From CAVQCJ01 sp963711005 (GTDB lineage: Bacteria; Actinomycetota; Actinomycetes; Prado026), in assembly GCA_963711005.1 (NCBI GenBank), contig CAVQCJ010000006.1, positions 62,001 to 126,000 of the forward strand: a stretch of DNA of 64,000 bases, given 5' to 3'. Shown piece after piece: positions 8,457 to 16,930 of the stretch. Numbering within the stretch: the stretch's first letter is position 1; every line of letters begins with the position of its first letter. Both the position numbers and the translations under genes were made by a program. The notes below the pieces were generated by a model, which was given only the letters and a program-made list of their open reading frames with translations, had not been told where the DNA came from and made no database searches.

Positions 8457-9263
8457 CTAGCCGGACGTGCCCTGCACGGCCCACGCCCGGGCGGTCAGCC
8501 TGATCGATCCGTCCGGTTCCGTGGGCAGCTCGGCGCGGAGCCGGTCGCGCAGCCGCTCGAGCCGGTCGTCCGTGAGCCCCGCACAGTAGCCCGGCGCCGG
8601 ACCCTGGCCGCCGAGGAACGGCGTCCAGTAGTCGTCGAAGTCGCGGAACGTCGTGGGGACCTCGACCGGGCGCGCGACGACGTCGACCAGGCCGGCCCTC
8701 CCGAAACAGTCTTCGAGGCCGCCGCGGTGGCAGATCGGGAAGCGCGCACCCTCGTCGAGCGCGGCGGCCTCCGGGTCCTCGGCGACCGCCGCGTCCCAGA
8801 AGTGCCGCAGCATCCGCATCCCGTCGGCGTAGTCCCAGACGTACGCGCCTATCACGCCGCCGGGAGCCAGCACCCGCCGCATCTCGCGCAGGGCGGCCCT
8901 GGCGTCCGGCACGAAGTTGAGCACGAGCCCGCACCCGACCCGGTCGACGGACGCGTCCGGCTGGGGCAGGTCGTCGGCGCCGGCCACGCGGAACGTGACA
9001 CGCGGGTCGCGGACCCGTCCGGCTGCAGCCGCGACGTACGCCGCCGACGGGTCGACGCCGACGAGCGAGTCCGGATCGCCGGCCGCCAGCACCGCCTCGC
9101 TCAGCGCCCCGGTGCCGCAGCCCACGTCCAGCCAGCGCAGCCCGGCCGGCGGGTCGAGCCAGCGTCACGAACTGGCGCGCGACCAGCCGGCTCCACCGTC
9201 CGATGAACGGCTCGTACCGGTCGGCCGACGACCACGCCTCGCTCTTCATGCGGGCCAGCATGC
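8457..9263 (-). CDS. Class I SAM-dependent methyltransferase, frameshifted in this sequence
   Basis: SAM methyltransferase of the UbiE/Methyltransf_11 type. The N-terminal part MLARMKSEAWSSADRYEPFI is read from 9263 (alternative ATG 9251). The SAM motif WLDVGCGTGALSEAVL and the rest lie one frame over, ending at 8457. Removing one base near 9162 restores QFVTWLDPPAGLRWLDVGCG, which matches the family. Further motifs are GVDPSAAYVAAA and EMRRVLAPGGVIGAYVWDY. The lesion is either a sequence error or a true single-base mutation; I favour error because ten similar +1 shifts occur in this window. Substrate unknown. Confidence 0.75.
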
Positions 9264-9275
9264 CGTCCCCTGTCC

Positions 9276-9329
9276 CCGTCGTTGCATACGGATTGGGGGT
9301 CATGACCCCCAATCCGTATGCAACGACGG
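9276..9329. repeat. Perfect 54-bp palindrome
   Basis: Two 27-nt arms pair without mismatch around the centre tcatga at 9302/9303. It fills most of the gap between the DUF421 stop (9330) and the methyltransferase start (9263), both on the minus strand. As RNA it forms a roughly 25-bp hairpin with a tetraloop. It is clearly more AT-rich than its surroundings. It may be a terminator, a mobile palindromic element or a protein-binding site. Confidence 0.85.
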
Positions 9330-9890
9330 CTAGGCGCGGCGGGCGACGGCCGCCTCGAGGGCGGTCATCCGGTCCAGCAGCCTCTGGATGTCGCCCCGTG
9401 TCGCAGTCTGGGCGTCGTCGCGCAGGTCGACGAGCAGCGAGCCGGACGGCATCAGCTCCGCCTTCTCGACATCGGCGATCGAGGTGGCGCCCTGGTCGCG
9501 CAAGGCCGCCTCCACGTCGCGCGGCCGCACCCCGAGGCGGCGCAGCACGTCGTGCTTGAGCACGCCGTCCTCGGCGATCGTCGTCGGGTCGCCCTCGAAG
9601 ATCCGCTCAGCCTTGTCGCTACTGGCCCCCAGCCGGACGAGCGCGCTGTTGACGGCGAACAGCATCGCGGCGCCTACCAGGCCGCCGGTCAGCGAGTTGT
9701 CCGGGCCGATGATCGCGTTCTGCACGACGTTGGACAGCAGCAGCACCATGACCAGGTCGAACGTCGTGAACTGGGCCAGGTCGCGACGGCCGATCAGACG
9801 CAGCGCGAGCGTGATGAACAGGTAGACCGCGACCGTACGGATCCCCTTCTCCAGCACCGGGATCCCCATGACCCACATGTCGTTCCACAT
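9330..9890 (-). CDS. DUF421 (YetF-like) membrane protein
   Basis: 186 residues. Three N-terminal hydrophobic segments (VAVYLFITLALRLIG, FDLVMVLLLSNVVQNAIIG, GLVGAAMLFAVNSALV) precede a soluble DUF421 domain (ILVD-type region AELMPSGSLLVDLRDD). The motif FTTFDLVMVLLLSN is typical. The C-terminus ends in a short predicted coiled coil. Molecular function is unknown; B. subtilis relatives are spore or vegetative membrane proteins. The stop abuts the 54-bp palindrome. Confidence 0.85.
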   Translation of the reverse strand: MWNDMWVMGIPVLEKGIRTVAVYLFITLALRLIGRRDLAQFTTFDLVMVLLLSNVVQNAIIGPDNSLTGGLVGAAMLFAVNSALVRLGASSDKAERIFEGDPTTIAEDGVLKHDVLRRLGVRPRDVEAALRDQGATSIADVEKAELMPSGSLLVDLRDDAQTATRGDIQRLLDRMTALEAAVARRA

Positions 9891-9957
9891 CCGATGCCTC
9901 CGCCGCTCGTCGGGTCGCCCGGCCTGGTCGGGTTCGACGATCCTCGCGCACGCCGGC

Positions 9958-10743
9958 TCAGACGAACGCGAAGCAGAGCAGAGCCGCGGTCGTGCCGACC
10001 TCGACCGTGGCGCCGAGGACGTCGCCGGTCACCCCGCCCAGGCGCCGGGTGCACCGCCGCACCAGCAGCGCCGCCACGGCCGCGGCGATGGCGACGGCGA
10101 CCGCGGACCGCAGCGTCAGCCAGCCGCTGTGGTCGTCGTCGAGCCAGGAGACTCCTGCGCAACCCACAGCGGTCAGCATGGTGAGCACCGTGGCCGCGGC
10201 AGTCGGGAAGGCACCGGCGAACGGCAGGCCCAGACCGTCGGTGCGCGCGGCGGGCACGCCTGACCGGCACCCCCACACGACCGCCGTCCGGCCCGCGGTG
10301 ACCCCGACCAGCATGCCGAGCCAGCCGGTGCCGCGTCCGACAGACTCGGCGACGGCGCCGACCTGGACCAGCAGCACCAGCACCACGGTCACCACGCCGA
10401 ACGGTCCGATGTCGGAGCGGCGCATCACCTCGAGCGCCTGGTCGGCCGGCCGCCCGGAACCCAGGCCGTCGGCGGTGTCCGCCAGGCCGTCCAGGTGCAG
10501 CCCGCGGCTGAGCAGGGCTGTGCAGGCGATCGCGAGGACGGCCGCCAGCCAGGTCCCGGCGACCGAGTGGAAGGTGGCCGCGCGGATGCCTTCGAGCACC
10601 ACGGCCGCGACCGCGCCGACCGCCGCGCCGACCACCGGCGTGAGCCACAGCGCGCCGCGGACGACTCCGTGGTCGACCCGCCGCGGCGGTGCGACCCGGA
10701 CCGCGGTGAACGTGCCGACGGCCAGTCGGAGCGGATCGCTCAC
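9958..10743 (-). CDS. cobS: Cobalamin synthase (adenosylcobinamide-GDP ribazoletransferase)
   Basis: Integral membrane enzyme that joins adenosylcobinamide-GDP and alpha-ribazole(-phosphate) in the last assembly step of cobalamin. 261 residues with several hydrophobic segments. Diagnostic motifs are LHLDGLADTADGL, MRRSDIGPFGVV and GLGLPFAGAF. It starts with GTG at 10743 overlapping the cobT stop by 4 nt (GTGA), so the two are translationally coupled. It is the last gene of the riboswitch-led corrinoid operon. Confidence 0.93.
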   Translation of the reverse strand: MSDPLRLAVGTFTAVRVAPPRRVDHGVVRGALWLTPVVGAAVGAVAAVVLEGIRAATFHSVAGTWLAAVLAIACTALLSRGLHLDGLADTADGLGSGRPADQALEVMRRSDIGPFGVVTVVLVLLVQVGAVAESVGRGTGWLGMLVGVTAGRTAVVWGCRSGVPAARTDGLGLPFAGAFPTAAATVLTMLTAVGCAGVSWLDDDHSGWLTLRSAVAVAIAAAVAALLVRRCTRRLGGVTGDVLGATVEVGTTAALLCFAFV

Positions 10744-11870
10744 CCGCCGGGCCCGGGATCGGTCTCCCGGTCGGAGACGCCCGCCTCGTCGAAGGTCGAC
10801 ATCTCGGCCAGCGTGGCCGCCGCCGCCTTGAGCACCGGCAGGGCGACGAGCGCGCCGGTCCCCTCGCCGAGACGGAGCCCGAAGTCGACGATCGGTTCCA
10901 GGTCGAGGCGGTCCAGCGCGCGCGCGTGCGCCGGTTCGGTGGAGCGGTGGCCGGCCAGCCACCACTGCCGGGACCGGTACCCGATCCGCTGTGCCACCAG
11001 GGCGGCCGCCCCGGAGACCACGCCGTCCAGCAGGACCGGGGTGCGTCGCACTGCGGCCTGGAACAGGAAGCCGGCCATGGCGGCGATGTCCGGTCCGGCC
11101 ACCTCGGCGAGCAGGTCGACCATGTCCGCCTGCCGGGTCCGTCCTCGGCGCGCCGCGTCGCGCACCGCCGCGCACTTGACCATCCAGGCCCGGTCGTCGA
11201 TACCCGTCCCGCGACCGACCACCGTCGCGACCTCGGCGTCGGTGAGGACGGTGACCAGTGTCGCCGACGGCGTGGTGTTGCCGATGCCCATGTCCCCGGC
11301 GATCAGCAGGTCGGCGCCGGCGTCGACCTCCTCGTCCGCGATCGCGATCCCGGCACGGACGGCCTGCTCGGACTCCTCCCGCGACATCGCCGGGCCGACC
11401 GCGATGTCGCCGGTCCCGCGCCGCACCTTGTACGCACCCACCCCCGGCAGGTCGGACAGGTCGGCGTCCACGGACAGGTCCAGGACGCGCACGGAAGCGC
11501 CGGTCAGCCTGGCGAGCACGTTCACCGCGGCACCGCCCGCGACGAAGTTGCGCACCATCTGCGCAGTGACCTCGGGCGGGTAGGCCGAGACGCCGGACGC
11601 AGCCACCCCGTGGTCGCCGGCGAAGATGACCACCCGCGGGCGCTCGATCGGTCGCGGCGGGCACACGCCCTGCACGGCGGACAGCCAGACGGACAGCTCC
11701 TCGAGCCGCCCGAGCGCGCCGGTCGGCTTGGTCAGCCGCAGCTGCCTGGCCAGCGCCTGCGCGCGCACCTGGTCGTCGGGGATCGCCATCGACCGGCTGA
11801 TGCGGTCGAGCACGGCGGTCAGGCTGGGCGGCTCGAGCCCGTCGGTTTCGCTGCCGGTCAGGTCGCTCAC
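10740..11870 (-). CDS. cobT: Nicotinate-nucleotide--dimethylbenzimidazole phosphoribosyltransferase
   Basis: Makes alpha-ribazole phosphate from a lower-ligand base such as DMB and nicotinate mononucleotide. 376 residues. Family motifs seen are VVIFAGDHGVAASGVSAYP, MVRNFVAGGAAVNVLAR, GDMGIGNTTPSATL and the C-terminal LRLGEGTGALVALPVLKAA with the catalytic Glu. The GTG at 11870 overlaps the cobU stop by 4 nt. It lies between cobU and cobS in the corrinoid operon. Confidence 0.95.
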   Translation of the reverse strand: MSDLTGSETDGLEPPSLTAVLDRISRSMAIPDDQVRAQALARQLRLTKPTGALGRLEELSVWLSAVQGVCPPRPIERPRVVIFAGDHGVAASGVSAYPPEVTAQMVRNFVAGGAAVNVLARLTGASVRVLDLSVDADLSDLPGVGAYKVRRGTGDIAVGPAMSREESEQAVRAGIAIADEEVDAGADLLIAGDMGIGNTTPSATLVTVLTDAEVATVVGRGTGIDDRAWMVKCAAVRDAARRGRTRQADMVDLLAEVAGPDIAAMAGFLFQAAVRRTPVLLDGVVSGAAALVAQRIGYRSRQWWLAGHRSTEPAHARALDRLDLEPIVDFGLRLGEGTGALVALPVLKAAAATLAEMSTFDEAGVSDRETDPGPGG

Positions 11871-13276
11871 GCATGCTCCTTCGGAGAGTGGTCCCGGTCG
11901 CCCGGGCGGGCTGGTCGCAGGTCGAGCGGCACGCCGGCGACGACCAGCGTGACGACGTCGCAGACCGCGGCGATCCGGGCGTTGAGCCGGCCCAGCTCGT
12001 CGCGGAAGCGGCGGCCGGAGACGGTGCCGGGCACGACCCCGGAGCCGACCTCGTTGCTGACGACGACGACCGTGGCCGTCGACGCCGCGAGGCTCTCGAC
12101 GAGCCGGTCGGTGCGCCGCGCCACCTCGACGGCCGCGGCATCGGACGCCGCGGCGGGCGCAGCGTCCTCGGCCGCCCACATGCCGGCCTCGTCCATGACG
12201 CCGGCCAGCCACAACGACACGCAGTCCACCAGGACCGAGTCCGTGGCCGTCGCGCCGTCGAGCACCGCGGCCACGTCGAGCGTCTCGAGGGTCCGCCACC
12301 CAGCCGGCCTCCGGGCGCGGTGGGCGCCCACCCGGCGCGCCCACTCGCCGTCGTCGGGTCGGGTGCCGCCGGTCGCGACGTACGTCGCGTCACCGTGGCC
12401 GGCCAGCAGCGACTCGGCGTGCACGGACTTCCCGGAGCGCGCGCCGCCGAGCACCAGCGTGCGGGAACCCCGGGCGGGCCGGCCGAGGACCGTGCCGTCC
12501 GGCACGACGCGGGCGCCGACGGCGGCCAGCCGGCTGGCCAGCTCGGCCGGGGCGGGGTCGTGATGCCCCAGGTGCACCGCGACGACGTCGGTCGACGCGA
12601 CGACCGCGCCGGCGGCGCGCAGGTCGGTCACGGCGGTGGCGAAGCCCGCGAGGTCGAGGTGCCGGGTGCCGTGGTCGGCCTTGTCGCCGAACGACTGCTC
12701 CAGCAGCACCACGTCGTACGCCCGACCGGCCACCGCGTCAACGGTGGACGCGGGCAGCGGTCCGGTGTCGGTGGCGTACAGCACCGTCCCGCCGTCGGGC
12801 GCTGTCACGTCGTACAGGACTCCGGGACCGGCCTGCTCGTCGCCGTGGTCGGCCTCGAGCACCGCGACGACGTAGCCGCCGAGCTCGAGCCGGTCGCCGG
12901 CACGCACCGCCCGCGGACGTACCGGGTCGTCCGGTCCGATCCAGTCGGCGAACACTGCGAGCGCCTCCGGCGGACCGACCAGGTCCAGCGGCTCGGTCCG
13001 GCCGGCCCACGCCCGCGCCAGCAGCGCCATCGGACCCGCGTGGTCGGGGTGCGAGTGGGTGAGCAGCAGGTGCCGGACGTCCGCGAGCGAACGCCCGGCC
13101 CGGGTGGCCGCGTACGGCACCTCGGGTCCGCAGTCCAGCAGCAGCCGCCCGTCGACCAGCGCGGCGGTCTGCGCCCGGACGTCCCCGGTGGCCAGCGCGT
13201 CGGTGCACAGCCGGCACCGGCAGAAGGCGTTCGGCCGCCCGCCCGCACCTGCGGTGCCGAGCACCACGACCTCCAT
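11867..13276 (-). CDS. cobU: Metallo-beta-lactamase-fold/CobU fusion (cobinamide kinase and GTP:cobinamide-P guanylyltransferase)
   Basis: 469-residue two-domain protein. Residues about 1-265 are a metallo-beta-lactamase fold with an intact metal motif THSHPDHAGP (H74, H76, D78, H79), ATDTGP near 170 and VHLGHHD near 235, plus a PhnP-like Cys cluster (CRCRLC at 19-24). Residues about 272-469 are CobU/CobP with P-loop GGARSGKS (277-284), the motif VATGGTRPDDGEW, and SNEVGSGVVPGT. CobU phosphorylates and guanylylates adenosylcobinamide. Similar fusions occur in Streptomyces. The role of the MBL domain is unknown. The ATG at 13276 overlaps the S-component stop by 1 nt. Confidence 0.9.
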   Translation of the reverse strand: MEVVVLGTAGAGGRPNAFCRCRLCTDALATGDVRAQTAALVDGRLLLDCGPEVPYAATRAGRSLADVRHLLLTHSHPDHAGPMALLARAWAGRTEPLDLVGPPEALAVFADWIGPDDPVRPRAVRAGDRLELGGYVVAVLEADHGDEQAGPGVLYDVTAPDGGTVLYATDTGPLPASTVDAVAGRAYDVVLLEQSFGDKADHGTRHLDLAGFATAVTDLRAAGAVVASTDVVAVHLGHHDPAPAELASRLAAVGARVVPDGTVLGRPARGSRTLVLGGARSGKSVHAESLLAGHGDATYVATGGTRPDDGEWARRVGAHRARRPAGWRTLETLDVAAVLDGATATDSVLVDCVSLWLAGVMDEAGMWAAEDAAPAAASDAAAVEVARRTDRLVESLAASTATVVVVSNEVGSGVVPGTVSGRRFRDELGRLNARIAAVCDVVTLVVAGVPLDLRPARPGDRDHSPKEHA

Positions 13277-14151
13277 CAGCGCCCCACCGCCGCGGACCCC
13301 GGCTCGAAACCCGCCGGGACGTCGAAGGCGGCCCGCCTCGTGGCCCGGCGCAGGGCGCGCAGCACCGGCCCGCCGAAGGCGAGCACGAGGGCGGCGTTCC
13401 CGACGCCCCGGATCAGGTCCCAGCCCAGCGACGTCGCCACCGAGTACGCCAGGAACCGGCCGAGGTTCTCCGCCAGCGGTGCGCCCGGCACGAACGACAG
13501 CGACGACGACGTCCCGGTCTGGAACGGCCAGAACCACAGGTTCATCAGGAACCCGAACGCGACGCCGCTGACGGCCCCGTACCCGGCCAGCAGCAGCAGC
13601 TCGCGGCGTCCGCGCGCCGGCGGCAGCAGGCCGCTGAAGAACCCGGTCCAGGCGGCCGCGAGCATCTGGAACGGCAGCCAGGGGCCGACCCCTCCGGTCA
13701 GCAGGGCGGAGCTGAACATCGTGGTGGCACCGAGCACGAAGCCGAACCCGGGACCGAGCGCGCGCCCGCCCAGGATCAGCACCACGAACATCGGGTTGAA
13801 GCCGGTCACGCCGGCGCCGAAGGGACGCAGCGCGGTGCCCAGCGCGGCGAGCACGCCCAGCATCGCGACGGCCTTCGCGTCCACCCCGCCGGAGGACAAC
13901 TCGGCCAGCAGCACCAGGATCAGCAGCGGCAGCAGCGCGGCGAACAGCCAGGGCGCGTCCGCGTCGTGCCCGATGCCGGCCCCGGGGTGAGCGAGCAGCG
14001 GCCACCCGAACGCGGCGACCCCGACCAGCGAGACCAGCGCGAGCGCGAGCGCCGGACGCACGCCGACGCGCAGGGCGTGCGGGCGGCCTGAGGAAGGTCG
14101 CGGCCCGCCATCGTCCGGGCGGTCGGTGGCACGCGGGACGGTGGTCGTCAT
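13276..14151 (-). CDS. ECF transporter substrate-binding S component, probably for a corrinoid
   Basis: 291-residue membrane protein, about six hydrophobic segments after a charged N-terminus (MTTTVPRATDRPDDGG). The segment FNPMFVVLILGGRALG and the following ALLTGGVGPWLPFQMLAAAW resemble S components of energy-coupling-factor importers. The genes for the ATPases and the T protein are immediately upstream, overlapping by 4 nt (ATGA). A cobalamin or corrinoid substrate is inferred from the cobalamin riboswitch and the downstream cobU-cobT-cobS genes, not from the protein sequence itself. Confidence 0.8.
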   Translation of the reverse strand: MTTTVPRATDRPDDGGPRPSSGRPHALRVGVRPALALALVSLVGVAAFGWPLLAHPGAGIGHDADAPWLFAALLPLLILVLLAELSSGGVDAKAVAMLGVLAALGTALRPFGAGVTGFNPMFVVLILGGRALGPGFGFVLGATTMFSSALLTGGVGPWLPFQMLAAAWTGFFSGLLPPARGRRELLLLAGYGAVSGVAFGFLMNLWFWPFQTGTSSSLSFVPGAPLAENLGRFLAYSVATSLGWDLIRGVGNAALVLAFGGPVLRALRRATRRAAFDVPAGFEPGSAAVGR

Positions 14152-15770
14152 ACGGCGGCTCGCAGTGCCTCGGCGACCTCGGCGACGGTCAGCCACGGCC
14201 CGGGCGCCAGCACTTTCGCCACCTGCGGTGAGAACGCCGGGGAGCCGACGACGACCTCGGCGGTGGGCCCGTCCGCGACCACCTCGCCGTCGGCGACCAC
14301 GACGGTGCGGTCGGCGACCTCGGCGGCCAGCTCGACGTCGTGGGTGGCGAGCACGACCGCGTGCCCGCCGGCGGCCAGCTCGCGCAGGGTCTGGACCAGC
14401 CGCGCCTTGGCCTCGTAGTCCAGCCCTCGGGTCGGTTCGTCGAGCAGCACCAGGGGCGGCGAGGCGACCAGCACGACGGCCAGGGCGAGCGCGAGCCGCT
14501 GCCCCTCGGACAGGTCGCGCGGGTGCAGCTGCGGGTCGACACCCGGGCTCAGCCGCCCGAACAGCGCGAGCGTCGAGCCGGCGGCCGTACCGGCGTCGCG
14601 GTCCGCGCCGGCGCACTCGGAGACGACGCTCTCGGCGTACAGCAGGTCGCCGGCGTCCTGCGGGACCAGCCCGACCCGGCGCAGCAGCTGGGGTCCGGTC
14701 AGTCCGACCGGGTCGGCGGCCTGCGCGCCCGCCCCCAGCCGCACCCGGCCGGCCATCGGGGTCGCGGTGCCGACCAGCGCGGACAGGAGCGTCGTCTTGC
14801 CGGCGCCGTTGCGGCCCATCAGCGCGACCACCTGACCGGCGGCCAGCGCGAGCGACAGACCGTGCAGCGCCACCACGGCGTCGTACCTGACGGTCACGTC
14901 CTCGAGCGCTGCGACCGTCGCGCCGGCAGGCACGTCGGGACGAGCCGGGTGGCGCCCGTCCAGGCGCGCCCGCAGCGGGCCGGCCGCCCGGCGGGCGTCG
15001 CGCACCGACAGCGGCAGCGGGTCCCAGCCGGCGACCCGGCCCAGGTGCACCACCGGCGGCGCCACCGACGAGCCGGCCATCACCTCGGCCGGCGTCCCGA
15101 CCTCGGGGGGCGTCGCCGCGCCGGTCAGCCGCACCACCCGGTCGGCGTACTGGACGACGCGCTCGAGCCGGTGCTCGGCCAGCAGCACGGTCAGGCCGAG
15201 GTCGTGCACGAGCCGCTGGAGCGCCGCGAGCACCTCCTCGGCGGCACCGGGGTCCAGTGCCGACGTCGGCTCGTCCAGCACCAGCACCTGGGGGTGCGCG
15301 GTGAGCACCGAGCCGATCGCGACCCGCTGCCGCTGCCCGCCGGACAACGTCCGCAGCGGCCGTTCCCGCAGCTCCGCCAGGCCGAGCAGGTCGAGCGTCT
15401 CCTCGACGCGGCGGCGCATCACGGCGGGCGGCAGGCCCAGCGACTCCATCGCGTACGCCAGCTCCTCCTCGACCACGTCGGTGACGAAGCCGGCCGTCGG
15501 GTCCTGGTCCAGGAACCCGACTACGTCGGCCAGCTCGCGCGGCGGGTGGTCGCGGGTGTCCCGTCCGGCGACCAGGACGCGACCGGTGAGGGTGCCGCCG
15601 GAGAAGTGCGGCACCAGCCCGTTGACCGTGCGCAGAAGGGTCGACTTGCCGGACCCGGTGCTGCCGACGACCAGGCACAGCTCGCCCTCGGGCACGACCA
15701 GGTCGACGCCCTGCAGCGCCGGGTGGTCGGCTCGGTCGTAGGTGACGGAGACGTCCTCGAACCGGATCAC
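14148..15770 (-). CDS. ECF transporter fused A-A' ATPase
   Basis: 540-residue protein with two complete ABC ATPase domains. The first has Walker A GSTGSGKS (36-43), signature LSGGQRQRVAIGS and Walker B VLVLDEPTSALDPG. The second has Walker A GRNGAGKTT near 318, signature LSEGQRLALAL and Walker B LVLLDEPTRGLDYE. It powers the ECF importer with EcfT and the S component. Fusion of EcfA and EcfA' into one chain is known in actinobacteria. The ATG is at 15770. Confidence 0.9.
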   Translation of the reverse strand: MIRFEDVSVTYDRADHPALQGVDLVVPEGELCLVVGSTGSGKSTLLRTVNGLVPHFSGGTLTGRVLVAGRDTRDHPPRELADVVGFLDQDPTAGFVTDVVEEELAYAMESLGLPPAVMRRRVEETLDLLGLAELRERPLRTLSGGQRQRVAIGSVLTAHPQVLVLDEPTSALDPGAAEEVLAALQRLVHDLGLTVLLAEHRLERVVQYADRVVRLTGAATPPEVGTPAEVMAGSSVAPPVVHLGRVAGWDPLPLSVRDARRAAGPLRARLDGRHPARPDVPAGATVAALEDVTVRYDAVVALHGLSLALAAGQVVALMGRNGAGKTTLLSALVGTATPMAGRVRLGAGAQAADPVGLTGPQLLRRVGLVPQDAGDLLYAESVVSECAGADRDAGTAAGSTLALFGRLSPGVDPQLHPRDLSEGQRLALALAVVLVASPPLVLLDEPTRGLDYEAKARLVQTLRELAAGGHAVVLATHDVELAAEVADRTVVVADGEVVADGPTAEVVVGSPAFSPQVAKVLAPGPWLTVAEVAEALRAAV

Positions 15771-16930
15771 CTCCGGTCACCGCCCGCCGGGACGAGGACG
15801 GCGCCCGGGTCGTGGTGCGGTCCCGGGAGGGACGGGCCGCGGGGCCGGGGAGAGACCCACGCGGGCAGGATGCCGACCAGGATGCCCGCGGCCGGAAGCA
15901 GCGGGAGCGTCGGCCATGCCGGCGGCGCGTACTGCCCGACCAGGCCCGCGACCCCGGCTGCCGCGGCGGCGACGAGCGTGCCCGCCGCCACGACCCCGCA
16001 GCCCGCGACCAGCCACTCCGGCAGCGCCCACGGGTCCGGACGGTAGCGGCTGCGCCGGACCCGCCGTCCGGCGACCACGAACCCGGCGCCGGCCAGCACC
16101 AGGCCGGCCAGCAGCAGCGGCACCCCGAGCACCGGAAGGCCGGCCACCTCCGGCGAGCCACCTTCGAGCAGCCCGAACACGCCCGCGCAGACCCCCACGA
16201 GCCCGGCCAGGACCAGGGCCGAGGTCAGTCGGCGCGCACCCGCGCCGACGCCGGCGGTGCGGCCGTAGCCACGCGAGTCCATCGCCGCGGCCAGCGTCAG
16301 CGAGCGGTCGAGCGCGCCTTCCAGGACCGGGACAGCCACCCCGCGCAGGCCGCGGATCCCTCGGTCCGGGCGGCCGCGCAGCCGGTGCGCCACCTTCACG
16401 CGGGTGACGTCCTCGACCATCTGCGGCGCCAGCGTCATCGCGACCACCACCGCCACCCCGACCTCGTACAGCGCGGCGGGCACGCACCGCAGCAGCCGGG
16501 ACGGGTTGGCCAGGGAGTTGGCCGCGCCCACGCAGATCAGCAGGGTGGCCAGCCGAAGCCCGTCGTACAGCGCGCCGAGCAGGTCCTGGACGGTGAGGTC
16601 GCCGCCGATCTGGACGCCGCCGGCCCAGCCCGGCACCGGCAGCTCGGGGACGTGCAGGATCACCGTCCCGGTGCCGGTCGCGCCGAACACCACCTGGAAG
16701 GCGAGCCGCAGGGCGATCACGACCAGGCCCAGCCGCAGGAACGCTCCGTAGGAGCGGGCCCACGGCGCCGCGGTCCGGCGGGCCGCCACGACGTACGCGG
16801 TCACGGCGACGATCAGCAGCAGCAGCAACGGGTTCGTGGTGCGGCTGGCCGCGGTGGCCAGCCCGAGCGCCCACAGCCACCAGGCCCCGGGGTGCAGCGG
16901 CCGGGGCAGGAACGCGGTGCGCAGGCTCAC
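15767..16930 (-). CDS. ECF transporter transmembrane T component (EcfT/CbiQ family)
   Basis: 387 residues, longer than the usual 260, with extra hydrophobic segments at the C-terminus. The coupling motif AAAMDSRGYGRT (the A-R-G box that contacts the ATPases) is present, as are the CbiQ-like segments VVVAMTLAPQMVEDVTRV and AHRLRGRPDRGIRG. GTG start at 16930 overlaps the upstream stop by 4 nt, and its own stop overlaps the ATPase start. Confidence 0.9.
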   Translation of the reverse strand: MSLRTAFLPRPLHPGAWWLWALGLATAASRTTNPLLLLLIVAVTAYVVAARRTAAPWARSYGAFLRLGLVVIALRLAFQVVFGATGTGTVILHVPELPVPGWAGGVQIGGDLTVQDLLGALYDGLRLATLLICVGAANSLANPSRLLRCVPAALYEVGVAVVVAMTLAPQMVEDVTRVKVAHRLRGRPDRGIRGLRGVAVPVLEGALDRSLTLAAAMDSRGYGRTAGVGAGARRLTSALVLAGLVGVCAGVFGLLEGGSPEVAGLPVLGVPLLLAGLVLAGAGFVVAGRRVRRSRYRPDPWALPEWLVAGCGVVAAGTLVAAAAAGVAGLVGQYAPPAWPTLPLLPAAGILVGILPAWVSPRPRGPSLPGPHHDPGAVLVPAGGDRR

